In this document: positions 55,145-62,984 of the stretch, piece after piece | How the letters are laid out: the number at the start of each line of letters is the position of its first letter | Position numbering within the stretch: the first letter of the stretch is position 1 | Assembly (NCBI RefSeq): GCF_002563795.1 | Contig: NZ_PDJL01000003.1 | Span: forward strand, 558,001 to 622,000 | From: Vibrio sp. ES.051 | GTDB lineage: Bacteria; Pseudomonadota; Gammaproteobacteria; Enterobacterales; Vibrionaceae | Direction: 5' to 3' | DNA: 64,000 nt | Notes under the pieces: model-generated | The model's input: the letters and a program-made list of their open reading frames with translations, nothing else | What the model was told of the DNA's origin: nothing | Database searches by the model: none | Position numbers and translations under genes: made by a program

Positions 55145-55781
55145 GGACGATAAAAACTTGGCTGATGGCCTGTTAGTAAGCCTGGAACAAGCAGGATATG
55201 AGTGTTTACATGTGGAACGTATTGCTGACGTTGAACCACAATGGAAAAAAGCTGACTTGGTTATTCTCGATCGCCAACTCCCAGATGGGGACTCGGTACA
55301 ATGTCTCTCTGGATGGAAACAGATTAAAGATGTACCAGTTATCTTGTTAACGGCACTCGTTACTGTAAAAGATAAAGTTGCTGGCCTTGATTCCGGCGCG
55401 AACGATTACTTGACTAAGCCTTTTGCTGAAGCAGAACTTTTTGCGAGAATTCGTGCTCAGCTACGAGCTCCGGATGCAGATGAGCAAAGCAGCGCTGACA
55501 AAGTGATGACTAAAGATTTAAAGATTGACCGTGCAACCCGTGAAGTGACATACAAAGATGAGCTTATCACCCTAACTCGTACTGAGTTTGATCTGCTACT
55601 GTTTTTAGCATCTAATTTAGGACGCGTGTTTACTCGAGATGAGTTGCTTGACCATGTATGGGGTTACAATCACTTTCCTACAACACGTACCGTTGACACT
55701 CACGTACTCCAGCTACGTCAAAAATTGCCAGGGCTAGAAATCGAAACACTTCGTGGTGTTGGCTACAAAATGAAAGCATAA
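55119..55781 (+). CDS. vxrB: response regulator VxrB, OmpR family
   Basis: The protein has 220 residues with a GTG start overlapping the end of vxrA by 26 bases. The receiver domain has Asp9/Asp10, phosphoacceptor Asp51 (VILDRQLPDG) and Lys100, followed by an OmpR-type winged helix (LTRTEFDLLLFLASNLGRVF). It is phosphorylated by VxrA. In V. cholerae it activates cell-wall repair, type VI secretion and biofilm genes. Confidence 0.92.
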   Translation: MKQTLLLVEDDKNLADGLLVSLEQAGYECLHVERIADVEPQWKKADLVILDRQLPDGDSVQCLSGWKQIKDVPVILLTALVTVKDKVAGLDSGANDYLTKPFAEAELFARIRAQLRAPDADEQSSADKVMTKDLKIDRATREVTYKDELITLTRTEFDLLLFLASNLGRVFTRDELLDHVWGYNHFPTTRTVDTHVLQLRQKLPGLEIETLRGVGYKMKA

Positions 55782-55787
55782 ACAATA

Positions 55788-56669
55788 ATGAAAACACTAC
55801 TCCCTGTAGTTCTCTCATTAATGTTGGTAAAACCAGTCCATGCGATGGACTGGTTTCAAACCAACACACCGTTAATACAGGCACATCAACACTTACTCGA
55901 AGATGATCTTGCTGGGATGTTTAACTCCCTCGTTGAACTTTGGCAAACCGAATCAAGTAGAGACTTGACGCCTCACCTCAATGAACTTCTTGCTCAATCA
56001 CTATCCAAAAACTGCGGAAAATCGCTAACAGATGTAACGCTGCCTGAATGGATAAGTGGTGTGAACGTTATTCGTCAAACAATACAAAGCCCGGGTCGTG
56101 ATACATTTCGACTCGTGGTTAAATTAAGAGCAACGACCGATATTGAAGATATTTCATTCCACCGTTGGGTAGATGATTCAATATCAGCAGATAGCTCTTT
56201 CAGTAAAGAAGAACCGGCTAACGAGACAGAGCTTGCTAATGAGCGTAGCTTTTTAAAACGCTATAACCTGACAGGTAAACTCGAAGCGGGTTTATATCAC
56301 CTATCTATTGTTGCAAAAGACAAACGAAAGTACCGAACGTGGGTGATTTTAGGAGACTCCAACTCTTCACAGTATGTTCGCTGGATGTCAAAAGAGAACT
56401 GGAAGGTAGAAAAAAGTGCTCTGCGCAACCCGCACTGCCCATTACCACAACTTGAAGTCGGTCTCTATGACTATATTGATGGCCAGTATGAACAAATATG
56501 GAAGAAGACCTACGAATCTAACTATCCAAACTCGTTAGAGCTTGCTGGTGTACCTAATGATCGATATGTGCTTGCTGTCAGCATTAACAGCCGCCGTTGG
56601 CAGGGTGATATAATTGTTGAACAAGCTCAAACTATCAGCCGTACTTATGATCTTTCTCAAGAAGAATAG
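55788..56669 (+). CDS. vxrC: VxrC, secreted protein of the vxr operon
   Basis: The protein has 293 residues with a signal peptide (MKTLLPVVLSLMLVKPVHA, cleavage ~19), starting six bases after vxrB. The body has no motif I recognise; strands such as GLYHLSIVAKDKRKYRTWVIL and RYVLAVSINSR suggest a beta-rich periplasmic domain. Named from its position between vxrB and vxrD in the V. cholerae order (vxrABCDE). Function unknown. Confidence 0.78.
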   Translation: MKTLLPVVLSLMLVKPVHAMDWFQTNTPLIQAHQHLLEDDLAGMFNSLVELWQTESSRDLTPHLNELLAQSLSKNCGKSLTDVTLPEWISGVNVIRQTIQSPGRDTFRLVVKLRATTDIEDISFHRWVDDSISADSSFSKEEPANETELANERSFLKRYNLTGKLEAGLYHLSIVAKDKRKYRTWVILGDSNSSQYVRWMSKENWKVEKSALRNPHCPLPQLEVGLYDYIDGQYEQIWKKTYESNYPNSLELAGVPNDRYVLAVSINSRRWQGDIIVEQAQTISRTYDLSQEE

Positions 56670-56727
56670 TTAAAGAAATTACACTTGTGCCGATATATGT
56701 TCAGGAAGAATAAATCGTAAGTGTAAT

Positions 56728-57849
56728 ATGAAAATCCAACTCAAAGTTTTAGCCACCGCCATCACTGCAACCATTTTCGTTAATGTTGCGTCTGCCGCCA
56801 CTTATGCTATCGAAGCACGCAGCGATGCGATGGGTGGTGTTGGCACGGTATCAGCAACTTATCTTACCGCTCCATTTTTCAACCCAGCACTTACCGCAAT
56901 CTATCGCCGCAACGATGACGCAGGTATGATCGTACCAAGTTTCGGCGGAAACTATAATGATCAATATGATCTTATTGATGAAATGGAACGCATTAGCAAA
57001 CTCAATGATGTCAATGAAATCAAAACGTCGATGAACGCTATCAACGGCAAGAGAATGGACTTTGATCTTGGAGGCGTCGTCGCTATAGGCATTCCGAATC
57101 AGTTTTTATCTGCCACTGCATACGGGAAGTTGTATACCGAGTCATTTGTCCAACCAAATATAGACACTTCGGGCAACGATCCTCTGAACGATAGCTACGT
57201 TCAAGGAGTATCAATTGGTGTCGCTGAAGCAGGAGTCTCGCTCGCCAAATACACCAATTTTATGAATCAACACCTTTCACTAGGTATTACGCCTAAACTT
57301 CAGCGTATTTACACATACTCTTACGCCACAAGCTTTCAACACTTTGACACCAAAGACTTACGAGAAAATGAAACAGCTGAAACGATATTTAACTTAGATG
57401 CAGGTGCATTATGGTTCTTTGGCCCTTATCGTTTAGGTCTTTCTGCAAAGAACTTAATAGGAAGAGATGTGAAAACCAAATCCTTTCAATATGGTGCCGA
57501 TACGATTAAATCCTATGAGTACAGCATGCGTCCTATTTATACCGTAGGGGCGGGGATTGTCGCTGACTACTTCACCATGAGTGTTGACTACGACTTGAAT
57601 GAAGAAAAACGATTTTCTTCTTTCGACGATAATACACAGATGATCCGTGCTGGAATTGAGTTTGATATTTTACGTCAAATGGCGTTACGTGCAGGATACA
57701 TGAAGAACTTAGCTCAAAGTAATAGTGAGGACACTATCACTGCAGGGATTGGTTTATCACCTCTGAATCTCATCGAGCTGGATATTGCGGCACAGTATAC
57801 GAACGAAAATGCAATGGGCGCTTCAATTAATTTCCTTGCGACCTATTGA
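56728..57849 (+). CDS. vxrD: VxrD, TraF-like outer-membrane protein
   Basis: The protein has 373 residues with a signal peptide cleaved near ASA-A (~23). The N-terminus ARSDAMGGVGTVSATYLTAPFFNPAL is the FadL/OmpP1-type beginning shared by proteins labelled conjugal transfer TraF, and the rest alternates like an outer-membrane barrel (LDIAAQYTNENAMGASINFL). It is not associated with any conjugation locus here. It is the fourth gene of the vxr operon. Confidence 0.8.
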   Translation: MKIQLKVLATAITATIFVNVASAATYAIEARSDAMGGVGTVSATYLTAPFFNPALTAIYRRNDDAGMIVPSFGGNYNDQYDLIDEMERISKLNDVNEIKTSMNAINGKRMDFDLGGVVAIGIPNQFLSATAYGKLYTESFVQPNIDTSGNDPLNDSYVQGVSIGVAEAGVSLAKYTNFMNQHLSLGITPKLQRIYTYSYATSFQHFDTKDLRENETAETIFNLDAGALWFFGPYRLGLSAKNLIGRDVKTKSFQYGADTIKSYEYSMRPIYTVGAGIVADYFTMSVDYDLNEEKRFSSFDDNTQMIRAGIEFDILRQMALRAGYMKNLAQSNSEDTITAGIGLSPLNLIELDIAAQYTNENAMGASINFLATY

Positions 57850-57891
57850 GCTAATCGTTATAGTCAGCTCCACAAAAATGAGGAGCTTTTT

Positions 57892-58050
57892 ATGTTTGAC
57901 GATTTACCTCCGCTGTCTCACCAAGAGCAGCAACAAGCTGTAGAGCGAATTCAAGAATTGATGGCGAAGGGGACAAGTACCGCTGAGGCCATAAAAATTG
58001 TTGCTCAGAAGATTCGAGCTGATTACGCCAATAAACAGCAGCAAGATTAA
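57892..58050 (+). CDS. vxrE: VxrE, UPF0181 (YoaH-like) small protein
   Basis: The protein has 52 residues; the ATG at 57892 is preceded by GAGGAGC. It reads [20 protein letters not shown] then [20 protein letters not shown], the UPF0181/YoaH family pattern. Too short to catch by ordinary length cut-offs, it is the fifth gene of the vxr operon as in V. cholerae. Cytoplasmic, function unknown. Confidence 0.88.
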   Translation: MFDDLPPLSHQEQQQAVERIQELMAKGTSTAEAIKIVAQKIRADYANKQQQD

Positions 58051-58061
58051 ACCATAAACTC

Positions 58062-58089
58062 AAAAAACAGGGCTCAGACCCTGTTTTTT
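58062..58089 (+). terminator. intrinsic terminator of the vxr operon
   Basis: AAAAAACAGGG and CCCTGTTTTTT form a stem around CTCAGA, with a T-run, 12 bases after vxrE. Confidence 0.92.
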
Positions 58090-58736
58090 ATATTAAAACC
58101 TTCCCCCTCATCATTCCATCGCCTCACTTAGTTACGACGTAACACTATATGTAGATTAGTCATCGCATAAATACCCCAAACTAAAAAGGTAAAATTTTAC
58201 CTTTTTGAATTTAACAGACTACGCTTTCAACATCAGGTTAAGCCCATCTAGGGATTTTAAGATTAAATTCCTTTATTTACATTACCTTATAAAAGATGAT
58301 TGCGCTAACAATAAAGCAAAAAAAGAATGTCTCTGTAATTTTATTACATCCTGAATAGCGTGTGTTTTATGGATAGTGAAATATGCTAGAAAAATATAAA
58401 AGAGACGCGGTAACATATGATCTGAGAGTCATAATGCCGACATAGTTAAGGTTTAAGGTACAGTAAGCACTTGCAGACATTTCAGCTGCATTGCAACTCA
58501 CCGAGAAGAGGTTCAGGCTAATTGCCATGATCATCTAACCCGGTTTGGGTATAGTAAATCGAATAGCTCGTTAACAATGCTCTATGAGTACCTCACCATA
58601 ACCTTGTAAGCGTTAACTTACATGTCACAGTGTCACTTAATGAAAGGTAAAACTAAAGACAGGCATTAACCATTTTGTGACAACGTAATCACTAAGTGTT
58701 TTTGATGCTTTATGAGCAGTCGTTAAGGATAAAATA
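58090..58736. other. intergenic region between vxrE and a small ORF
   Basis: About 650 bases, AT-rich. No gene with a good ribosome site is seen. A reverse-strand TATACCCAAA (58544-58553) relates to intergenic sequences elsewhere in the window. It may contain an unrecognised RNA or promoter. Confidence 0.3.
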
Positions 58737-58856
58737 ATGAAAGTATCCCTGTCTCATACCAATGTACTTCTTCATTCGGCCTACTTTCTCACGGCTGAAA
58801 AATTGAACTCGAATATTTCGAAGAAATCTCTTTTCTCACATAACAATCGTTTTTAG
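58737..58856 (+). CDS. candidate 39-residue small protein
   Basis: ATG follows TAAGGATAAAATA, a good ribosome site, and the frame runs 39 codons to TAG. The product begins MKVSLSHTNVLLHSAYFLT and ends in a basic polar tail (NISKKSLFSHNNRF). No membrane segment or known motif. It is 48 bases before the universal stress gene and could be its leader. Real translation is unproven. Confidence 0.35.
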   Translation: MKVSLSHTNVLLHSAYFLTAEKLNSNISKKSLFSHNNRF

Positions 58857-58904
58857 TGGGCTAGACTTAGGGTAAGCACATGAAAACTAACAGGGAGAGA
58901 AGGA

Positions 58905-59294
58905 ATGGATTACAAGCACATATTAGTCGCTGTTGATTTATCTCAATCTAGCCAAGTCGTTATCGAAAAAGCAATTAACCAAGCAAAGAGCGCAAACAGT
59001 AAACTTTCGTTGGTATACGTTGATGTTGATCGAGTAGTAATGGAAGCAAAAGAAGAACAAAAGCTTCAACGTGAGTTAAAAGAACTTGCGGATAAATACG
59101 ATTATCCTATTAGCGATAACATGGCAGTAATTGGCGATCTGCACATTAAGCTATCAGGAATAGTGAAGAGAGAGGGGATTGATTTAGTTGTGTGTGGTCA
59201 TCATCATAATTTATTGAGCCGTTTTTTCTCATCTGTACCAAAGGTTGCAAATGAAGTAGAAGCAGATCTACTGATCGTGTATCTAGACGAGTAA
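58905..59294 (+). CDS. universal stress protein
   Basis: The protein has 129 residues, start supported by AGAAGGA. The UspA fold is clear: HILVAVDLSQSSQVVIEKAI at the start and IDLVVCGHHHNLLSRFFSSV then VANEVEADLLIVYL at the end. The ATP-binding G-x2-G-x9-G-S/T pattern is incomplete (GHHHNLLSRFFSSV), as in the UspA/FtsI-like group that does not bind ATP. Expected in stress or starvation; regulation not visible. Confidence 0.85.
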   Translation: MDYKHILVAVDLSQSSQVVIEKAINQAKSANSKLSLVYVDVDRVVMEAKEEQKLQRELKELADKYDYPISDNMAVIGDLHIKLSGIVKREGIDLVVCGHHHNLLSRFFSSVPKVANEVEADLLIVYLDE

Positions 59295-59493
59295 CCAGAG
59301 GCGTTGAGAATAAGTTTTGTCCAGCTTGCGCTTTGCTTCTAACCGCCAGGCGCAACAACGAACGCAAACTTAAACCGTGTGAACTGCACCGAAATGTCAT
59401 AAATGATAATCTACATAGTAATAAGGAAGCCGATACTTTTGTTTAGTTGATTGATCTCGACAGGCTGAAATCTGTGTTAATACGATGCCAAAC

Positions 59494-59532
59494 AAAAAAG
59501 CCGAACCTTAGCGATGGGGTTCGGCTTTTTTG
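59494..59532. terminator. strong hairpin terminator
   Basis: AAAAAAGCCGAACC and GGTTCGGCTTTTTT pair over 14 bp around a 10-base loop. It can end both the forward transcript and the reverse-strand transposase remnant. Confidence 0.88.
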
Positions 59533-59539
59533 ATCGTGT

Positions 59540-59668
59540 TCATTGATAGAATCCCAGCGCACTCAAATCAAGAATGTCTGCCGCATCGACTCGGCGGATC
59601 CAACGGTCACAAACATCTTGGATTACTTTAAAACGATTGATATCAGAGTCATTCATAGTCACTAGCAT
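59540..59668 (-). pseudogene. 5' fragment of a transposase-like gene
   Basis: The reverse-strand frame has 42 codons, starting after AAGGA. It begins MLVTMNDSDINRFKVIQDV then DRWIRRVDAADILDLS, matching the N-terminal helix-turn-helix of ISNCY-type transposases (which continue RQVQRL...), but here it diverges to ALGFYQ and stops. This suggests a relic left by deletion. The remainder of the element is not seen. Family is from recollection. Confidence 0.55.
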
Positions 59669-60016
59669 CTCAAATGTATCCTTATAGAGCTTAGTAACTG
59701 CAAGCTAAGGAGACATTTTAACTTTGGTAAATAGTGACATTACAAATTTGCTCCCACAACTTAAGTGCGCATTATATGTGTTATGTTAAATCAATCCGGA
59801 ATGAGTGATTGGTATACGTTCTTTCTTTGCTACCCTAGTTTCAATAAATTAAAAATATGCTGGTGCAGACTCCCGCTATGTCAGGTACTTATTTTTTAGT
59901 TCATATTGAACATAAGCTATTTACCATAAACTAGATAATATTCCTATTTATTGAGACATTACATGCCTCAATAAATGAAAGATTATCAATAACCTGAGAA
60001 ATATTTCACGATAAAG
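59669..60016. other. intergenic region before the S4-domain gene
   Basis: About 350 AT-rich bases. The part next to the transposase fragment may be residual insertion-sequence leader; I see no inverted repeat end. Confidence 0.3.
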
Positions 60017-60541
60017 CTAGAAAAAGTCAATAGAGTTACGTCCGCTCTTCGGATCACGAGTCGCTTGCGGCTTTTCAGCTTTCTTACCTTTCTTCGCCGA
60101 TTGCGACAGCGCGTTTTGTTGCGCTTTACGCTCTTTATGCGCTGCTTTACGACCCGTTGATTTAGGGCCAGAAGGTTTCGGTTTAGATGATTTACTTTGT
60201 CGAGATGAGCTTGCTTCTTTCTTTGCTTTCTTCTCCGCTTTTTCTTCTGCGGTTTCGGGCTCAGTCGCTGGCGCATCACAAACAACTACGTAGTATTCTT
60301 GGTTGAATTCAAAGAAGTCACCATCGTACATTTTACGGCGTTTACGCGTTTCCAGCTCGCCATTAACCGCCACATAACCTTCATCTATGATGTGTTTCGC
60401 TTCACCACCACCACTGACCAAGTTTGCGATTTTAAAAAGCTTGTACAGTTCGATCGGATGCGCATCAACGTCGATACCAATCGCTTCGATCTCAATCTCT
60501 TCGCCTTCTAAATACTCTTCGTGGTCGTAATCTTGGGTCAT
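60017..60541 (-). CDS. RNA-binding S4-domain protein with basic tail (YbcJ-like)
   Basis: The protein has 174 residues. The S4 domain spans about 25-90 (PIELYKLFKIANLVSGGGEA, then IIDEGYVAVNGE), similar to E. coli YbcJ, which is only about 70 residues. Here a ~75-residue Lys/Ser/Pro-rich tail (KKAKKEASSSRQSKSSKPKP...) follows and would bind nucleic acid nonspecifically. Likely acts on rRNA or tRNA; target unknown. Acidic N-terminal extension (EEYLEGEEIEIEA). Confidence 0.78.
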   Translation of the reverse strand: MTQDYDHEEYLEGEEIEIEAIGIDVDAHPIELYKLFKIANLVSGGGEAKHIIDEGYVAVNGELETRKRRKMYDGDFFEFNQEYYVVVCDAPATEPETAEEKAEKKAKKEASSSRQSKSSKPKPSGPKSTGRKAAHKERKAQQNALSQSAKKGKKAEKPQATRDPKSGRNSIDFF

Positions 60542-60666
60542 GTCATTTACTCATCTGATTTTCTGTTCGGGAGTTTAAACGGAATATGTAAAAATAGAAA
60601 CCATAGACTGCTATTAGAACCAGCTGGGTATATACTCTCGAAACTATTGTGAAAGGAGTGATTGCT

Positions 60667-61620
60667 TTGTCTCAACCAAGCAGAATTACCTTTGTCACGG
60701 CAAACTTATTCAATTTTGTCGCACCGCCTGATGCTTACTACGATTTCGAAAACATCTACTCGTTAGATCAATGGCAAGACAAACTTGCCTGGACGCAACG
60801 CCAAATTGAAAAACTCGAAGCTGACGTGATTGGCTTACAAGAGGTGTTCAGTATTGAACACACTAAGTCTTTCTTTTCAACCATAGGTTATCCCTACTTT
60901 GCTACTGTCGACACACCGCATGTGGAAGGTGATTACATCTACTCTCGCCCTGTTGTCGCGATCGCCTCTAAGTTCCCCATAGAAAAAATACAGCCAGTCG
61001 ACTTTGACACCGCATCGCTCGAACCATTTGGTGTGAACGCAGCGCCAGAGTTCAGCCGAAAGCCCGTGTATGGACAAGTTGTTCACCCTGTTCTTGGTCA
61101 TATCGCCGTTTACGTGACGCACTTAAAATCTCAACGCCCTGCCGATTCTGAAACGCCAGATGCCTCTAGCTCTGTCATTGCTCGTTGGTTATCCACCCAG
61201 CAAAGAGGTTGGGAAGCTGCGATGTTAAGAGACGCGATGCAAAAAAGGTATAGAAAGGAGCCAATGCCAACGGTGTTAATGGGTGATATGAATCAACCTA
61301 TCACACCAACCAGTGTTAATAGCGCATTGGTATCCAATGCTGGTGACAGCGTCACTGAACTGCAACTCAAAGATGGATGGTCATTACAAAGTGACGTTCT
61401 GAAGGATGAACGCCCCGCTACGCATTATCATTTTTCCACTGGGAATGTGCTCGACTATATCTTGCTCTCTCAAGAGTTTGACACCTTATCAGATATATCG
61501 GTTGCCGAGGTTGTTGACTATCAGGTGTCTAACCAACATCTGATCAACCCGATTTATGACAGAGATAAAAACGCCAGCGACCACGCATTTGTGGCGCTGA
61601 CGGCTGAAGTAAAGCTTTGA
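60667..61620 (+). CDS. endonuclease/exonuclease/phosphatase-family cytoplasmic protein
   Basis: The protein has 317 residues from TTG, which is eight bases after AAAGGAG; GTG starts 3 and 6 codons upstream overlap that ribosome site. EEP motifs are clear: VTANLFNFVA, IGLQEVF with the metal Glu, THLKSQRP, GDMNQP and SDHAFVAL. No signal peptide, unlike the family member at 33.4 kb. Probably a phosphodiesterase or phosphatase; substrate unknown. Convergent with cra with only nine bases between stops. Confidence 0.82.
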   Translation: MSQPSRITFVTANLFNFVAPPDAYYDFENIYSLDQWQDKLAWTQRQIEKLEADVIGLQEVFSIEHTKSFFSTIGYPYFATVDTPHVEGDYIYSRPVVAIASKFPIEKIQPVDFDTASLEPFGVNAAPEFSRKPVYGQVVHPVLGHIAVYVTHLKSQRPADSETPDASSSVIARWLSTQQRGWEAAMLRDAMQKRYRKEPMPTVLMGDMNQPITPTSVNSALVSNAGDSVTELQLKDGWSLQSDVLKDERPATHYHFSTGNVLDYILLSQEFDTLSDISVAEVVDYQVSNQHLINPIYDRDKNASDHAFVALTAEVKL

Positions 61621-61629
61621 GTAACCTGT

Positions 61630-62610
61630 TTAGTGACGTTTAACAATTTTACGTGGAATCAACTCAACACCCGGTTTATAACGTTTGGCGGAAGCGTTGA
61701 GTGCTAACTCCATTGCACTGTCCGCGATCAACTCAAATTGTTGAGGTAAAGAGTTGATTTTCACTGGCAAGAAGTCCAACAGTCGATTATCACCAAACGT
61801 CGCTAGGCGAACTTTGCTCATGAGTTCTGGCTTTTCGAGCATCACATCCAACACACCTTCTAACAGTGTGTATGACGTTGTGACAATGGCATCTGGCAGC
61901 TCGTTCTCTGCTAGCCATCTCTCTAAGACTTTCTTGCCTTCTTCTCGGGAGAAGTGTTGTCCATAACCCACTGTTGCCGTTTTGCCACCTTGTTGAGAAG
62001 CGGATAGAAAACCGAGCTCACGCTCTTTTGAAACTTGAAGATCTTGCAATGCGCCGATTAAGCCAATGGACTTTATATCCTCGGACAGTACTGACTGAGT
62101 GAGTTCAAGTGCGGCGTCAAAATCTTCGCTGATGACACAACAAAAGTGCTCATCATCCATTGGGCGGTCTAGCGCGATAACTGGCGTACCAGAATTTTGC
62201 AACTTAAGATAATACTCGTTTGCAGTGGGCATACCACTTGCCACAAACAACGCATCAATGCGACGACTGACTAACGCTTCCGCCACCTTTTGCTCTGTAT
62301 CAGGATCATCATCAGAGCAGCCAATTAAAATTTGGTACCCTGCTTTACGCGAGTTTTGTTCAATCAGTTTTGCAAGACGCGCATAACTGGTGTTTTCTAA
62401 GTCTGGGATGATAAGCCCAAATGAGCGTGAATTACCTGCTCGCAAAGAAGACGCCGCATGATCTGGCTTATAATTGTATTCTTCTACAACGGCCATCACT
62501 TTCTTCTGAGTCTTCTCGCTGATGCGGTATTTCTGCGCTTTTCCGTTAATCACATAGCTTGCAGTTGTCTTAGAAACGCCTGCTAATTTGGCTATTTCAT
62601 CCAGTGTCAT
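61630..62610 (-). CDS. cra: catabolite repressor/activator (fructose repressor)
   Basis: The protein has 326 residues. A LacI-type helix-turn-helix (MTLDEIAKLAGVSKTTASYV) is followed by the sugar-phosphate-binding domain. The segment INGKAQKYRISEKTQKKV is typical of Cra/FruR. It binds TGAATCGATTCA-like sites and is released by fructose-1-phosphate. It is divergent from fruB; three such sites lie between them, so it controls fruB and itself. Confidence 0.93.
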   Translation of the reverse strand: MTLDEIAKLAGVSKTTASYVINGKAQKYRISEKTQKKVMAVVEEYNYKPDHAASSLRAGNSRSFGLIIPDLENTSYARLAKLIEQNSRKAGYQILIGCSDDDPDTEQKVAEALVSRRIDALFVASGMPTANEYYLKLQNSGTPVIALDRPMDDEHFCCVISEDFDAALELTQSVLSEDIKSIGLIGALQDLQVSKERELGFLSASQQGGKTATVGYGQHFSREEGKKVLERWLAENELPDAIVTTSYTLLEGVLDVMLEKPELMSKVRLATFGDNRLLDFLPVKINSLPQQFELIADSAMELALNASAKRYKPGVELIPRKIVKRH

Positions 62611-62680
62611 ATTCTAAACCTTATTCTGTGCGCGCGATCATATTAATACATCAGCGATCTTTCGATAAGTTGAATTATAA

Positions 62681-62696
62681 GCTGAACCGATTCAGT
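62681..62696. promoter_or_regulatory. Cra operator 1
   Basis: GCTGAACCGATTCAGT is a near-palindrome matching the Cra/FruR consensus (TGAAWCGNTTCA type). It is 70 bases upstream of the cra start and 22 bp (centre to centre) from operator 2. Confidence 0.7.
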
Positions 62697-62702
62697 ATAA
62701 AA

Positions 62703-62718
62703 GCTGAAAGGATTCAGC
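62703..62718. promoter_or_regulatory. Cra operator 2
   Basis: GCTGAAAGGATTCAGC has perfect outer arms GCTGAA/TTCAGC but a changed centre compared with operators 1 and 3. Confidence 0.65.
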
Positions 62719-62860
62719 AAAACTTAAAAATTGACGTAAATCACCTGAATACACAACAAACCAATTTGTAGGCTAGGCTATAGGACAGCGCCAAAGACTC
62801 ATTTGTTAACGTCAGTTTTTAAAATAGTTTTTCTGAGTCTTTTAAAAAATTTACCAATAA

Positions 62861-62876
62861 GCTGAATCGATTTAGC
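62861..62876. promoter_or_regulatory. Cra operator 3
   Basis: GCTGAATCGATTTAGC contains the consensus TGAATCGATT core with one mismatch in the right arm. It lies 108 bases before fruB, in range of the fru promoter. Confidence 0.7.
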
Positions 62877-62984
62877 TTGAAAAATAGAATGGTTTGAGGA
62901 GTGATAAGCGCTCAGCAGAAGCAGCGTTCAACTTCTCACACAGAATACATTTTTAAATTGATACCTTAAGGCTGGAGAAGCACC

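Noticed and set aside
56728..57849. Conjugation locus suggested by a TraF-like protein
   Set aside because: No other transfer genes are near and the gene sits inside the vxr operon; the TraF label reflects a FadL-type barrel family.
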